A stretch of DNA of 14,584 nucleotides, taken from an uncultured Rickettsiales bacterium. GTDB taxonomy: Bacteria > Pseudomonadota > Alphaproteobacteria > Rickettsiales > UBA1997. The stretch is from the NCBI GenBank assembly GCA_934725005.1, contig CAKVBE010000012.1, positions 1 to 14,584 of the forward strand. The letters are read 5' to 3'. The notes beneath the pieces were generated by a model. The model saw only the letters and a list, made by a program, of their open reading frames with translations. It had not been told where the DNA came from and did no database searches. Below are positions 8,277-14,556 of this stretch, piece after piece (the first letter of the stretch is position 1; the number at the start of each line of letters is the position of its first letter). Position numbers and translations under genes: made by a program.

Positions 8277-8958
8277 TGTTCAATCCTTTCACTTGTTTTA
8301 CATCAATTTTGTTTAATCCGTTTGTCGCAGCCAAATTTTCAAGTAATGAAATTCCTTTGATAATCTGGCGGAAGCGGTTAGTTTTTTCAAAAAATATTTC
8401 TTTTGCCTCATCAGTTATTTTAATTTCGGATAATTCTTCAACGATAACCTCCATATCTTCTTTTGAAAAAGGTTTAAATTCTATTATTTCAGATAACCTG
8501 TCATACAAATGCCTGTATTTACCGAGTTTTATTTTAGCTTCCTGCATACCGATTAATACAACAGGAGCACCTGTTAAATCGTGAACATCACGTAAAGTTT
8601 CTACAATTTTGCAACGGCTGATAAGATAATCAACTTCATCAATAATAATTACTTGAGGTTTTAACCTTAAATGAGTAATACATTGTTCCATAAGGTTTGC
8701 CATTTTTCTTGACGGGGATTCTCCAAGTTCAAAAACAATTTTTTCCATTAGCCATCGGCTGGTCATTTTGTTTTGGGCTCTGACATAAACCGCATCATTT
8801 CTTGTTGCCCACCATACGGCAGTTTGAGTTTTGCCTAATCCGGGATCGCCGTAAACTAATTCCATTTTAGGAACTTCATTGGATTTATCTATCAAGTTAT
8901 TCATTAACCCAATGAAGTTTTTGACATTTCGTGTTTTAACAAACAATTTGTGCATCAC
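8266..8958 (-). CDS. MuB/IstB/TnsC-like AAA+ ATPase, transposition target-capture protein
   Basis: A 230-residue AAA+ ATPase. Walker A is GDPGLGKT (37-44), Walker B VIIIDEVD (103-110, D107/E108), a sensor-I-like strand follows at VVLIGMQ (133-139), and R154 in YDRLS may be the arginine finger. In Mu, MuB polymerises on target DNA with ATP, recruits the transposase and gives target immunity; this gene's place directly after the transposase supports that role. It is shorter than MuB (about 310 residues) and appears to lack MuB's N-terminal HTH domain, which the following chimeric protein might replace. It overlaps the transposase gene by 23 bp and the downstream gene by 11 bp, so one polycistronic, coupled transcript is likely. 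Confidence 0.9.
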   Translation of the reverse strand: MMHKLFVKTRNVKNFIGLMNNLIDKSNEVPKMELVYGDPGLGKTQTAVWWATRNDAVYVRAQNKMTSRWLMEKIVFELGESPSRKMANLMEQCITHLRLKPQVIIIDEVDYLISRCKIVETLRDVHDLTGAPVVLIGMQEAKIKLGKYRHLYDRLSEIIEFKPFSKEDMEVIVEELSEIKITDEAKEIFFEKTNRFRQIIKGISLLENLAATNGLNKIDVKQVKGLNIEK

Positions 8959-10912
8959 TTACCTCCTTATCTTCACCATATATTTGTTCGTATTCGTCAG
9001 TTTTTTCGTATTCTTTTATCCAATCTTGTTCAGTTTGAGTAAGATCTTCTTTATTAATCAGATGTTCGTATTTTTCAAATCTTGTTCGGAAACAACCATT
9101 GAAAAATTCATTTTCTGCTTCTTCTTTTATTTCTATACGAAGCTGTTCAACCTCTTCATTTTCTTGTTTTTCGGGTAAATCCATACTCAATAACGGAGTG
9201 TGTACTTGATTACGTTTTAAGTGATTTATAAACTCTTTTTCAGTTCTTTTTTCTAATTGCTTCTTCAGTTTTGTTTTTTGTTTCAAATCTTCAATATCTT
9301 TAGCGTCTCCCAAATAATTTGCCAGAGGGTGTATCGGCTCAATTCGTTTTGCCTCGCAGATAAACTCTCCGTTTAATTTGAAAACCTTAATTGAACTTAA
9401 ATTAAATAAACTGTATTTTATAATTACTTTCTTTTTATAACCAAACAACGCTTCGCTATAATAATTATTTCTTAAGAATAAAATTCCGTTCCTGTAAATA
9501 TTTTTGATTTCACGAACCATCATGAGGTCATCTAAAGTCTCAATGTTAACCCCTTCTCCTCTGCCGGAGTTAAGAACTTCTCCAATTGTTTGTCCTTCAA
9601 CATGCGGACAAGGTTGTTCATAATGGTATTTTTGTAACCACATTTCAAGAACTTGCACCACTTGCTCTATTGTTGGAATATTGACCTTGAAAATTGATTT
9701 GTGGAGTTTTTCATTTCTTCTTAATTGAGCAGGCTTTTTAATTATACTTGTACCGGAATATGAAGGAAGCATAACTTCAAAGCTGTCTTGTAATTCTCTG
9801 AACAATCTTTCAATAGGTTTTGCTTTAGCATTATATGGTTTAGCGTATATCGGTTGAATGCCAAGATTGGTAAATAAACCCGATATTCCGTTTTCGATAA
9901 AATATTTTGCCTTAAACGCTTTACCGTTATCTTGATAGACAAATTTAGGAACTTTTCCAAGATTTATTATAGAATTTCTTAAAGCACTTGCGATACACTG
10001 CGTATTTTCTTCCAGCATTATCTCAAACCCGACAAACCCACCTGATTTCCAATCTTGATAAGCTACTAATGTCGGTCTTACCGGATTTCCTGTGTATGGA
10101 TTTTTGACAAAAAATGCTAACCTGTGTCCGTCACCTACAATTACATCTCCGACTTCAAGTTTTGAAACATCTCTTGTGGTATAAGGTAGAACTTTATCGT
10201 GCAGAGCTTTGTTTCCCTCACGAGCTTCTACCCAAATGTTATAATGTTCAGCTTTATAATTATTAGCAAATCTTCTGTATGTTAAATCACAGCATAAATT
10301 TTCAAAGCCTCGTTGAGTCAATGCCATTTTAGTATATTTTATTGCTTTTCCAATATTTAATTGATTTGGGTGTAAAAGATTTTTTAGCAGTTCTGATTGC
10401 TCTGCTTCGGTTAGCGATGTTTTTGTTGTTTTTTCTCCGAATGTATAATTATTAATTAAACAATGCCAGTCATCATTATAGGTACGAAGCTTTTTATGCC
10501 ATTCATAAATTGTTCCGATAGCAACCTTGCCGACAGTATCAAATAAATCGTTACAAATACAGCCATTATTATATGCCTCAAGAAAATCTTTTCCTGCTAC
10601 CGTTTTATTTTTCTTGTTTAATCTAAATTCGTCCCACTTTTTAATTAAATCATATTTTGCAAGAGCCAATTTCTTTTGACCATCTGGAACAACATAAGTT
10701 ATTGGTTGTAGTTGGACAGATTTTTCTTTAATTGATGTTACTTTTTTTCTAACATTTTCTTCTAAAGATGTTACTAAAATCTCATAAGATTTAGAGCATT
10801 TTCTGATAACATATTTATTTTTGCTTATTGCCTTACGGACTGCTCTTTCGGATATACCTTTAATTTGAGCAAGTTCTTTAGTTGTAATCCAGTAATCATT
10901 TGAGTTTTGCAT
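8936..10912 (-). CDS. MuA-type DDE transposase
   Basis: A 658-residue transposase, first gene of the operon, close in length to phage Mu MuA (663). The N-terminus (8-60; WITTKELAQIKGISERAVRK) matches the Mu-repressor/MuA I-alpha winged-helix type, which in Mu binds the internal operator. The RNase H-like core has a complete triad: D261 in VGDGH, D328 in YQDNG, E368 in KPIERLF. D261-D328 spacing (67) equals that of MuA D269-D336; the second gap (40) is shorter. A beta-barrel-like region follows (about 460-525), then a charged Lys/Glu-rich tail that may contact the ATPase. The RBS AGGAGA lies before the ATG. It diverges from the Mor-like gene across a 268-bp region with GGTTCC inverted repeats, a natural site for control of transposition. 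Confidence 0.93.
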   Translation of the reverse strand: MQNSNDYWITTKELAQIKGISERAVRKAISKNKYVIRKCSKSYEILVTSLEENVRKKVTSIKEKSVQLQPITYVVPDGQKKLALAKYDLIKKWDEFRLNKKNKTVAGKDFLEAYNNGCICNDLFDTVGKVAIGTIYEWHKKLRTYNDDWHCLINNYTFGEKTTKTSLTEAEQSELLKNLLHPNQLNIGKAIKYTKMALTQRGFENLCCDLTYRRFANNYKAEHYNIWVEAREGNKALHDKVLPYTTRDVSKLEVGDVIVGDGHRLAFFVKNPYTGNPVRPTLVAYQDWKSGGFVGFEIMLEENTQCIASALRNSIINLGKVPKFVYQDNGKAFKAKYFIENGISGLFTNLGIQPIYAKPYNAKAKPIERLFRELQDSFEVMLPSYSGTSIIKKPAQLRRNEKLHKSIFKVNIPTIEQVVQVLEMWLQKYHYEQPCPHVEGQTIGEVLNSGRGEGVNIETLDDLMMVREIKNIYRNGILFLRNNYYSEALFGYKKKVIIKYSLFNLSSIKVFKLNGEFICEAKRIEPIHPLANYLGDAKDIEDLKQKTKLKKQLEKRTEKEFINHLKRNQVHTPLLSMDLPEKQENEEVEQLRIEIKEEAENEFFNGCFRTRFEKYEHLINKEDLTQTEQDWIKEYEKTDEYEQIYGEDKEVSDAQIVC

Positions 10913-11067
10913 AAATATCTCCTCTCACACATTAACTCTGCTTGCGAGATTTGTGTAGTCAATGTATCCATATCGAAACATATCAACAACTGCCACTTCA
11001 AGCCTATAAAATCATTGTTTTTCTGATATTGAAAAAGCAAAATGTTTATTGTATTTTAAGCAACTTT

Positions 11068-11109
11068 TACAAACGGAACTAAACGGAACCTGATTTGGTT
11101 CCGTTTGTA
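11068..11109. promoter_or_regulatory. Putative operator: GGTTCC inverted repeats between divergent operons
   Basis: A perfect 12-bp inverted repeat, TACAAACGGAAC (11068-11079) and GTTCCGTTTGTA (11098-11109), encloses another half-site, AAACGGAACC (11081-11090), itself a perfect 10-bp inverted partner of 11097-11106. Three half-sites thus lie in 42 bp, ending one base before a TATAAT. It sits where the Mu operator sits, between divergent early operons. Likely binders are the N-terminal domain of the transposase or the Mor-like protein. Confidence 0.65.
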
Positions 11110-11110
11110 C

Positions 11111-11116
11111 TATAAT
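11111..11116 (+). promoter_or_regulatory. Consensus -10 box for the Mor-like/AlbA_2 operon
   Basis: A perfect TATAAT stands immediately downstream of the operator, about 65 bp before the Mor-like start codon. No recognisable -35 lies at 15-18 bp spacing (that segment reads approximately ACCTGA). A good -10 without a -35, next to a dyad, is the pattern of activator-dependent promoters such as Mu Pm, which Mor activates. Confidence 0.5.
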
Positions 11117-11124
11117 GAGAAAAA

Positions 11125-11137
11125 GGGGTAAATGTAA
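11125..11137 (+). repeat. 13-bp direct repeat, copy 2 (GGGGTAAATGTAA)
   Basis: Second copy of the sequence at 6138-6150, same orientation. Here it forms an apparent start-stop unit, AAGGGG then ATG-TAA, close to the expected transcription start of the Mor-like operon, and the true Mor-like start uses a nearly identical AAGGGGTAAT-ATG. It could be a minimal leader ORF or a relic of the same start region. Confidence 0.35.
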
Positions 11138-11180
11138 CTCTGTCGGATGCAAAGCTACATACCGAAAATAAAGGGGTAAT

Positions 11181-11498
11181 ATGATTAGACGCCAAAAACC
11201 TGAAGAACCAGCATGGGCAAAATATATAACAGAAGATAATTTGCCAACCGAAGATTTACAATATCTATGCTCAATTATTGGCATAGAAGCAACAAAGAAA
11301 TTAATGTTTAAAGCTGCCGGAGAAAAGTTTTCAATCCATGCTCATTGCAATCAATCATACAAAAGACAATATATTATAGACAACTTTGATGGCACAAAAC
11401 AAAGCATAAATAATCTGACACTTGAATGTAAAACGACTACAAGATTTGTGTATAAAGTTATTGAAGAGCATGTTGAAGGAAATATGGAGAAGAAATAG
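11181..11498 (+). CDS. Mor/C-family transcription activator-like protein
   Basis: A 105-residue protein resembling phage Mu Mor (129 residues). The similarity spans a dimerisation segment (LQYLCSIIGIEATKKLMFKA, 27-46), the beta-strand region KFSIHAHCN (49-57) matching Mor's short strand region, and a C-terminal HTH (about 76-95, INNLTLECKTTTRFVYKVI) matching Mor's SELTTRYGVTFNTVYKAI. In Mu, Mor activates the middle promoter by binding a dyad over a missing -35. The start has AAGGGG four bases before the ATG. Its stop codon directly abuts the ATG of the AlbA_2 gene. It lies divergent from the transposase, where Mu keeps its repressor c, so it probably regulates its own operon, the transposase operon or both through the shared inverted repeats. 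Confidence 0.75.
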   Translation: MIRRQKPEEPAWAKYITEDNLPTEDLQYLCSIIGIEATKKLMFKAAGEKFSIHAHCNQSYKRQYIIDNFDGTKQSINNLTLECKTTTRFVYKVIEEHVEGNMEKK

Positions 11499-12830
11499 AT
11501 GGATGTGTTTTCTGATGCAAAAATTAATAAAATTTTTAAATGTTATAGCGAACAAGAACCATACAAAATTATTTCAAGAGAGTCTTGCTCTTTGGAATTT
11601 AAAGAAAATTTTAATAAGAATTCTTTGGCAAAATATGCAAAGACTATGGCGGCTTTCGCCAATAGAGATGGCGGATATATAATTTATGGAGTAAAAAACA
11701 ATCCAAGAATAGTTGTTGGCATGAGGGATAATATTTTTGATGAATATGATGATGAAAAATTTGTGGAAAAACTAAATGAATACTTTTCGCCAGAAATTAA
11801 GTTTAAACGAACAACTATAAAATATTTTGACTTAAATATAGGTGTTATATATGTGTATAAATCTATTTCAAAGCCAGTTGTATGTACTAAAAGTATTCAG
11901 AGTAATGGCAATTTTGTAATTAGAGAAGGTGCTATTTATTATCGATATAGTGCCAAAAGTTCTGAAATAAAATATCCTGATTTAAAAATAATGCTCGAGA
12001 AAGTAAAAGAAGATGAACGTAAGTTATGGATGCATACAATTTCAAAAATTGCAAGAATTGGTGTAAATAATCTTTCACTTATAAATTTAAAAGACGGGAA
12101 AATTAGCGTTAATAGTGTTGGAAGGAATAAAGAATTATTTATTGATGAAAACTTGCTTTCAACATTGAAATTTGTAAAAGAAGGACATTTCTCTGAAATT
12201 GATGGCGATCCAACGTTAAAAGTTGTAGGTAAAATAAAAGGTATTACTGGAGCGGTTGTAAACCACGAAAAAATCATCAAACAAATTGAACCAACATATA
12301 TACACGAAAAGTATTTATTAAAAACTTTCTTGAACCAAACGGGAACACAATCTCCAATGAGTTACATTGAAGCCTTTTGTAGATTTTCTGCTAAATATAT
12401 ACCATTTTATTATTTTGTATATTTGATTCAAAAAAATGATACAAATTTTGATAAAAAGAAATTAGAATCGGAAATTAATAAAATAACTGAAGATTGTAAA
12501 ATGGGTAAGACCTACTTAATTCAAAGATTAAAATCTGATGATAATTTTAAAGAAGAAAAATTATCAGGTAAAGATAGTGATCTTAAGAAAAAATATTTGA
12601 ATTTATTTAATGATAAAAATACTAAGCCTGAAAATATTCCAAAAGAAAATGTTGATATTCAATTAAAAATGATATTAAGCATTAAAGACGAAGAACGTAT
12701 TAAGAATTTAATAGTTCCAATGTTAAATAATTATTTAAACGAAGAATATGAAACTCATAAAAATTTATTACGAAGAGCTATATCTTACATTGATAAATTC
12801 CTATATTCAAATAAAATTATAAATTTCTAG
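11499..12830 (+). CDS. Schlafen-like AlbA_2 domain protein
   Basis: A 443-residue protein. Residues about 25-155 form an AlbA_2/Schlafen-type domain: SLEFKENFN (31-39), then AKTMAAFANRDGGYIIYGV (47-65), then REGAIYYRYSAKS (142-154). This family occurs in bacterial proteins once called divergent ATP-binding regulators and in animal Schlafen nucleases; bacterial members often sit in mobile or defence loci. The C-terminal ~290 residues are Lys-rich, helical and unrecognised. The ATG directly follows the Mor-like stop codon, with GGAGAAG inside the upstream gene, so translation is coupled. The final G of its TAG stop is also the first base of the GGTTCC repeat array. It may be a defence effector or a regulator borne by the element; nucleic-acid cleavage is possible but not shown. 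Confidence 0.75.
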   Translation: MDVFSDAKINKIFKCYSEQEPYKIISRESCSLEFKENFNKNSLAKYAKTMAAFANRDGGYIIYGVKNNPRIVVGMRDNIFDEYDDEKFVEKLNEYFSPEIKFKRTTIKYFDLNIGVIYVYKSISKPVVCTKSIQSNGNFVIREGAIYYRYSAKSSEIKYPDLKIMLEKVKEDERKLWMHTISKIARIGVNNLSLINLKDGKISVNSVGRNKELFIDENLLSTLKFVKEGHFSEIDGDPTLKVVGKIKGITGAVVNHEKIIKQIEPTYIHEKYLLKTFLNQTGTQSPMSYIEAFCRFSAKYIPFYYFVYLIQKNDTNFDKKKLESEINKITEDCKMGKTYLIQRLKSDDNFKEEKLSGKDSDLKKKYLNLFNDKNTKPENIPKENVDIQLKMILSIKDEERIKNLIVPMLNNYLNEEYETHKNLLRRAISYIDKFLYSNKIINF

Positions 12831-12868
12831 GTTCCGTTTGGTTCCTTAAAAAGTTCCGTTAAGGTTCC
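12830..12868. repeat. Array of four helically phased GGTTCC repeats
   Basis: The GTTCC core starts at 12831, 12841, 12853 and 12864, spacings of 10, 12 and 11 bp, so all copies face the same side of the helix. The first, GGTTCCGTTT, is identical to the operator half-site at 11097-11106. An inverted GGAACC lies at 12896-12901. I see no other GGTTCC/GGAACC in the window apart from the operator. Likely a protein-binding array: a transposon end, a second operator or a looping partner. Confidence 0.65.
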
Positions 12869-12877
12869 TTTTTGTAA

Positions 12878-12896
12878 CAGAAAAATATTTTTTCTG
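12878..12896. repeat. AT-rich palindrome after the GGTTCC array
   Basis: CAGAAAAA (12878-12885) and TTTTTCTG (12889-12896) form perfect 8-bp arms around 3 bases, and a further pair, GTAACA (12874-12879) and TGTTAC (12904-12909), encloses them. No T run follows, so it is a poor terminator; it may be part of the binding-site array or an end structure. Confidence 0.5.
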
Positions 12897-12964
12897 GAAC
12901 CAGTGTTACTTTTTGAATACCAAATGTCCTATGATAGCCCATCGGCATTTTCATACAGAAATAA

Positions 12965-12980
12965 GGCTTTGAGGCATGTT
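12965..12980. repeat. 16-bp direct repeat, copy 1
   Basis: GGCTTTGAGGCATGTT matches 13083-13098 at 15 of 16 positions, same orientation, 118 bp apart. It is G+C-richer than its surroundings, and similarity does not extend beyond the 16 bases. It may be a protein-binding site or a trace of insertion. Confidence 0.55.
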
Positions 12981-13049
12981 GCTATATAGAATTAGACTTT
13001 TTTAGGACTCAATAGTGATGCAAATCGGACATATCGGACTTTTCTGCAA

Positions 13050-13106
13050 CCCTAAATATTTTTAATTTTATTTATGTTTAGGGGCTTTGAGGCAAGTTCC
13101 CCTTTT
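13050..13106 (+). other. Two mutually exclusive hairpins, attenuator-like
   Basis: CCCTAAA (13050-13056) can pair with TTTAGGG (13077-13083). The same G run (AGGGG, 13080-13084) can instead pair with CCCCT (13099-13103), helped by CTT/AAG, and is followed by TTTT, giving a terminator-like form. The arrangement resembles an attenuator, but no plus-strand gene lies between here and the strong terminator at 13129. Confidence 0.35.
13083..13098. repeat. 16-bp direct repeat, copy 2
   Basis: GGCTTTGAGGCAAGTT, partner of 12965-12980 with one mismatch. It overlaps the terminator-like hairpin, supplying part of the AGGGG stem and the whole loop. Confidence 0.55.
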
Positions 13107-13128
13107 CTGTATTGTCCTGTTTCTTTAC

Positions 13129-13153
13129 AACGTCCACAACATGGACGTTTTTT
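13129..13153 (+). terminator. Strong rho-independent terminator
   Basis: AACGTCCA (13129-13136), 5-base loop, TGGACGTT (13142-13149), then TTTT to 13153: a perfect 8-bp stem with a T tail only on the plus strand. It ends a plus-strand transcript, either the Mor-like/AlbA_2 operon or an unannotated small RNA, and protects the convergent tRNA gene. Confidence 0.8.
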
Positions 13154-13193
13154 GATTATAACTTGCACCCTATGTGCTACACAAACTAAAAAA

Positions 13194-13282
13194 CGGAAAA
13201 GGAGGGATTTGAACCCTCGGTACAGGTTACCCCATACAACACCTTAGCAGGGTGCCGCCTTAAGCCACTCGGCCACTTTTCC
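13194..13282 (-). tRNA. tRNA-Ser (anticodon GCU)
   Basis: Read on the minus strand, the acceptor stem GGAAAAG pairs with CTTTTCC, with G as discriminator base. The anticodon loop CTGCTAA gives GCU (reads AGC/AGU) on a CACC/GGTG stem. A long variable arm, typical of class II tRNA-Ser, precedes the T arm GGGTTCAAATCCC. The 89-nt gene does not encode the 3' CCA; a T run follows. It marks intact chromosome beside the mobile region. Confidence 0.96.
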
Positions 13283-13333
13283 TTTTTGCGGCGCAATCAA
13301 TAGCTTTTGCCTGCCAATTTGATTACGTTATCT

Positions 13334-13339
13334 ATTATA
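13334..13339 (-). promoter_or_regulatory. -10 box for tRNA-Ser
   Basis: On the minus strand TATAAT lies about 51 nt before the tRNA 5' end, preceded 17 bases upstream by a weak TTTTCA as -35. That -35 overlaps the back-to-back promoter of the divergent DUF151 gene. Confidence 0.5.
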
Positions 13340-13355
13340 ACACAAACATCTTTTT

Positions 13356-13386
13356 TTGAAAAGAGTTTAAAAATTTTTTTTATAAT
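13356..13386 (+). promoter_or_regulatory. Likely promoter of the DUF151/MmcQ operon
   Basis: TTGAAA (13356-13361) and TATAAT (13381-13386) are separated by 19 bp, slightly longer than ideal. A second TATAAT (13388-13393) follows at once. The pair stands 32 bp before the start codon. Confidence 0.5.
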
Positions 13387-13418
13387 GTATAATATTATCA
13401 AATACTAAGAGGTGAGTT

Positions 13419-13934
13419 ATGATTGAAATGAAAGTTATGGGCATTGCCCTTGATACAAGAACAGGTTCTCCTATCGTAGTTCTTCACGATACAGAAAACA
13501 GAAGAGCTTTGCCAATTTGGATTGGTTCTGCTGAAGCAAGTTCCATTATCCGTAAGATAGAAAATTTATCTGTAACCCGCCCTATGACCCATGATTTGAT
13601 TATCAGCATAATTGACAAAGTAGGTTACAAAGTTTCTAAAGTCGAAATTAACGATGTTGAAAAAGAAACCTATTTCGCAACAATATTTTTAGAAAATGAC
13701 GAAGGTAAAATCATTGAAATTGATTCTCGTCCATCTGATGCTATCGCCGTTGCCATAAGGATTGATGCACCTATCTATGTAACAGCAAATGTACTTTCTA
13801 ACGGTTCGGTTTCTACAGACAGCGCAAAAGACGAACAAGAAGCACAAGAATTCAAAAATTTTGTACAAAGTATCAAGCCTTCAGATTTTGCAAAACTGAT
13901 GAAAGACAACGACCATCACGAAAGCGACCAATAA
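13419..13934 (+). CDS. Bifunctional nuclease family protein (BFN, DUF151)
   Basis: A 171-residue protein, with a full BFN domain at about 1-125: it opens MIEMKVMGIALD, followed by GSPIVVLHD, ALPIWIGSAEASSI, the MTHDL segment (56-60), and the hallmark IDSRPSDAIAVAIR (100-113). This family is common in cyanobacteria-related lineages, actinobacteria and Thermotoga; plant relatives have reported RNase/DNase activity, but the bacterial role is not settled. A charged tail ending in HHESDQ follows the domain. The RBS AAGAGGTG precedes the ATG, behind a TTGAAA/TATAAT promoter. The MmcQ-like gene begins 2 nt after the stop, so the two are co-transcribed. It looks like ordinary chromosome rather than element cargo. 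Confidence 0.93.
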   Translation: MIEMKVMGIALDTRTGSPIVVLHDTENRRALPIWIGSAEASSIIRKIENLSVTRPMTHDLIISIIDKVGYKVSKVEINDVEKETYFATIFLENDEGKIIEIDSRPSDAIAVAIRIDAPIYVTANVLSNGSVSTDSAKDEQEAQEFKNFVQSIKPSDFAKLMKDNDHHESDQ

Positions 13935-13936
13935 AA

Positions 13937-14281
13937 ATGGACAGGGTTGCACTCATAAAATATTGTTTAATTTCTGACGATGCGGCTGAGACTTACCCTT
14001 TTGAACAAGACATTTACAAAAGCACTGTTGTAATGCGCCACAAATGCAACAACAAGTGGTTTGCCCTGATTTTTGAAATGGATGGTGAATTATGTCTAAA
14101 CCTAAAGTGTCCACCGGATTTGATTCCTATTTTAAAAGAACAGTTTCCTGCAATAAAACCGGCTTGGCACATGAATAAAAAGCACTGGTGCAAAGTTTTG
14201 GTAAACAAAATACCAAAAGAGACATTAAACGAACTGATAAAAATCAGTTTTGATTTAACAAACTCTAAAAAAAGACGTTAA
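13937..14281 (+). CDS. MmcQ/YjbR family protein
   Basis: A 114-residue protein of the usual length for MmcQ/YjbR proteins, which have a CyaY-like fold and are thought to bind DNA. Family hallmarks are visible: YPFEQDIYKSTVVMRHKCN near the start, KWFALIFEMDGELCLNLKCPP in the middle (40-60), and PAWHMNKKHWCKVLV before the last helix (75-89). The gene starts 2 nt after the DUF151 stop with no clear ribosome site of its own, so it probably depends on translational coupling. The last residues are basic (KKRR). The physiological role is not established; the gene is chromosomal in character. Confidence 0.88.
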   Translation: MDRVALIKYCLISDDAAETYPFEQDIYKSTVVMRHKCNNKWFALIFEMDGELCLNLKCPPDLIPILKEQFPAIKPAWHMNKKHWCKVLVNKIPKETLNELIKISFDLTNSKKRR

Positions 14282-14355
14282 GTTTGTAACAAATATTCTG
14301 CAATATGAAATTTTGACATTTTCTAAAACTTTATTAAACTAGAGAGAGATTAACT

Positions 14356-14556
14356 ATGTTTAACGCAATTGAAGAAGTCAAAAGACAATATACTTATGCA
14401 GTTCAACCTGTAAAACTGTTTGAGACAAGAAACTCTCAAGCAGCACAGAAAAGTTCCTTTGATTTTATTAACCAAGTGCAAAAATCAGGGAATAATCCGT
14501 TTCACCCTGATATTTCAAACACCTCAAAAGGAAACAAACTTGACCTAATGTGCTAA
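14356..14556 (+). CDS. Short hypothetical protein, 66 aa
   Basis: I do not recognise this protein. The ATG is preceded by a purine-rich AGAGAGAG stretch (14341-14348) that can serve as ribosome site. The sequence opens MFNAIEEVKRQY and turns polar, Ser/Asn/Gln-rich and apparently disordered, ending KLDLMC; there is no signal peptide or membrane segment. It follows the MmcQ-like gene on the same strand after 74 bp with no clear terminator between them, so it might share that transcript. The amphipathic start and low-complexity body make it plausible but unproven as a gene. Confidence 0.5.
   Translation: MFNAIEEVKRQYTYAVQPVKLFETRNSQAAQKSSFDFINQVQKSGNNPFHPDISNTSKGNKLDLMC

Larger units (their letters stand above)
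12831..13193. other. Non-coding, repeat-rich junction between element and chromosome
   Basis: No credible gene is visible in these 363 bp. The region contains the phased GGTTCC array, an 8-bp palindrome, a near-identical 16-bp direct repeat pair, TCGGAC twice 10 bp apart (13025 and 13035), two hairpins that would share bases, and a strong plus-strand terminator. The boundary of the mobile element probably lies in here, but I could not identify a terminal TG/CA with a target duplication. Confidence 0.5.

Noticed and set aside
10825..11040. 71-aa minus-strand frame overlapping the start of the transposase gene
   Set aside because: It starts at TTG without a convincing ribosome site and runs out of frame through the conserved N-terminal HTH of the transposase; more likely a shadow.
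11012..11284. 90-aa minus-strand frame across the operator and Mor-like gene
   Set aside because: It reads antisense through a gene with family resemblance and crosses the operator repeats; no ribosome site or recognisable protein features.
13050..13106. A riboswitch controlling a downstream gene
   Set aside because: A strong terminator follows at 13129-13153 and no plus-strand gene starts before 13419, which has its own promoter.
12831..13193. CRISPR array or integron attC-like repeats
   Set aside because: The repeats are 6-16 bp, too short and irregularly spaced, with no spacers of constant length, no cas genes and no integron integrase.
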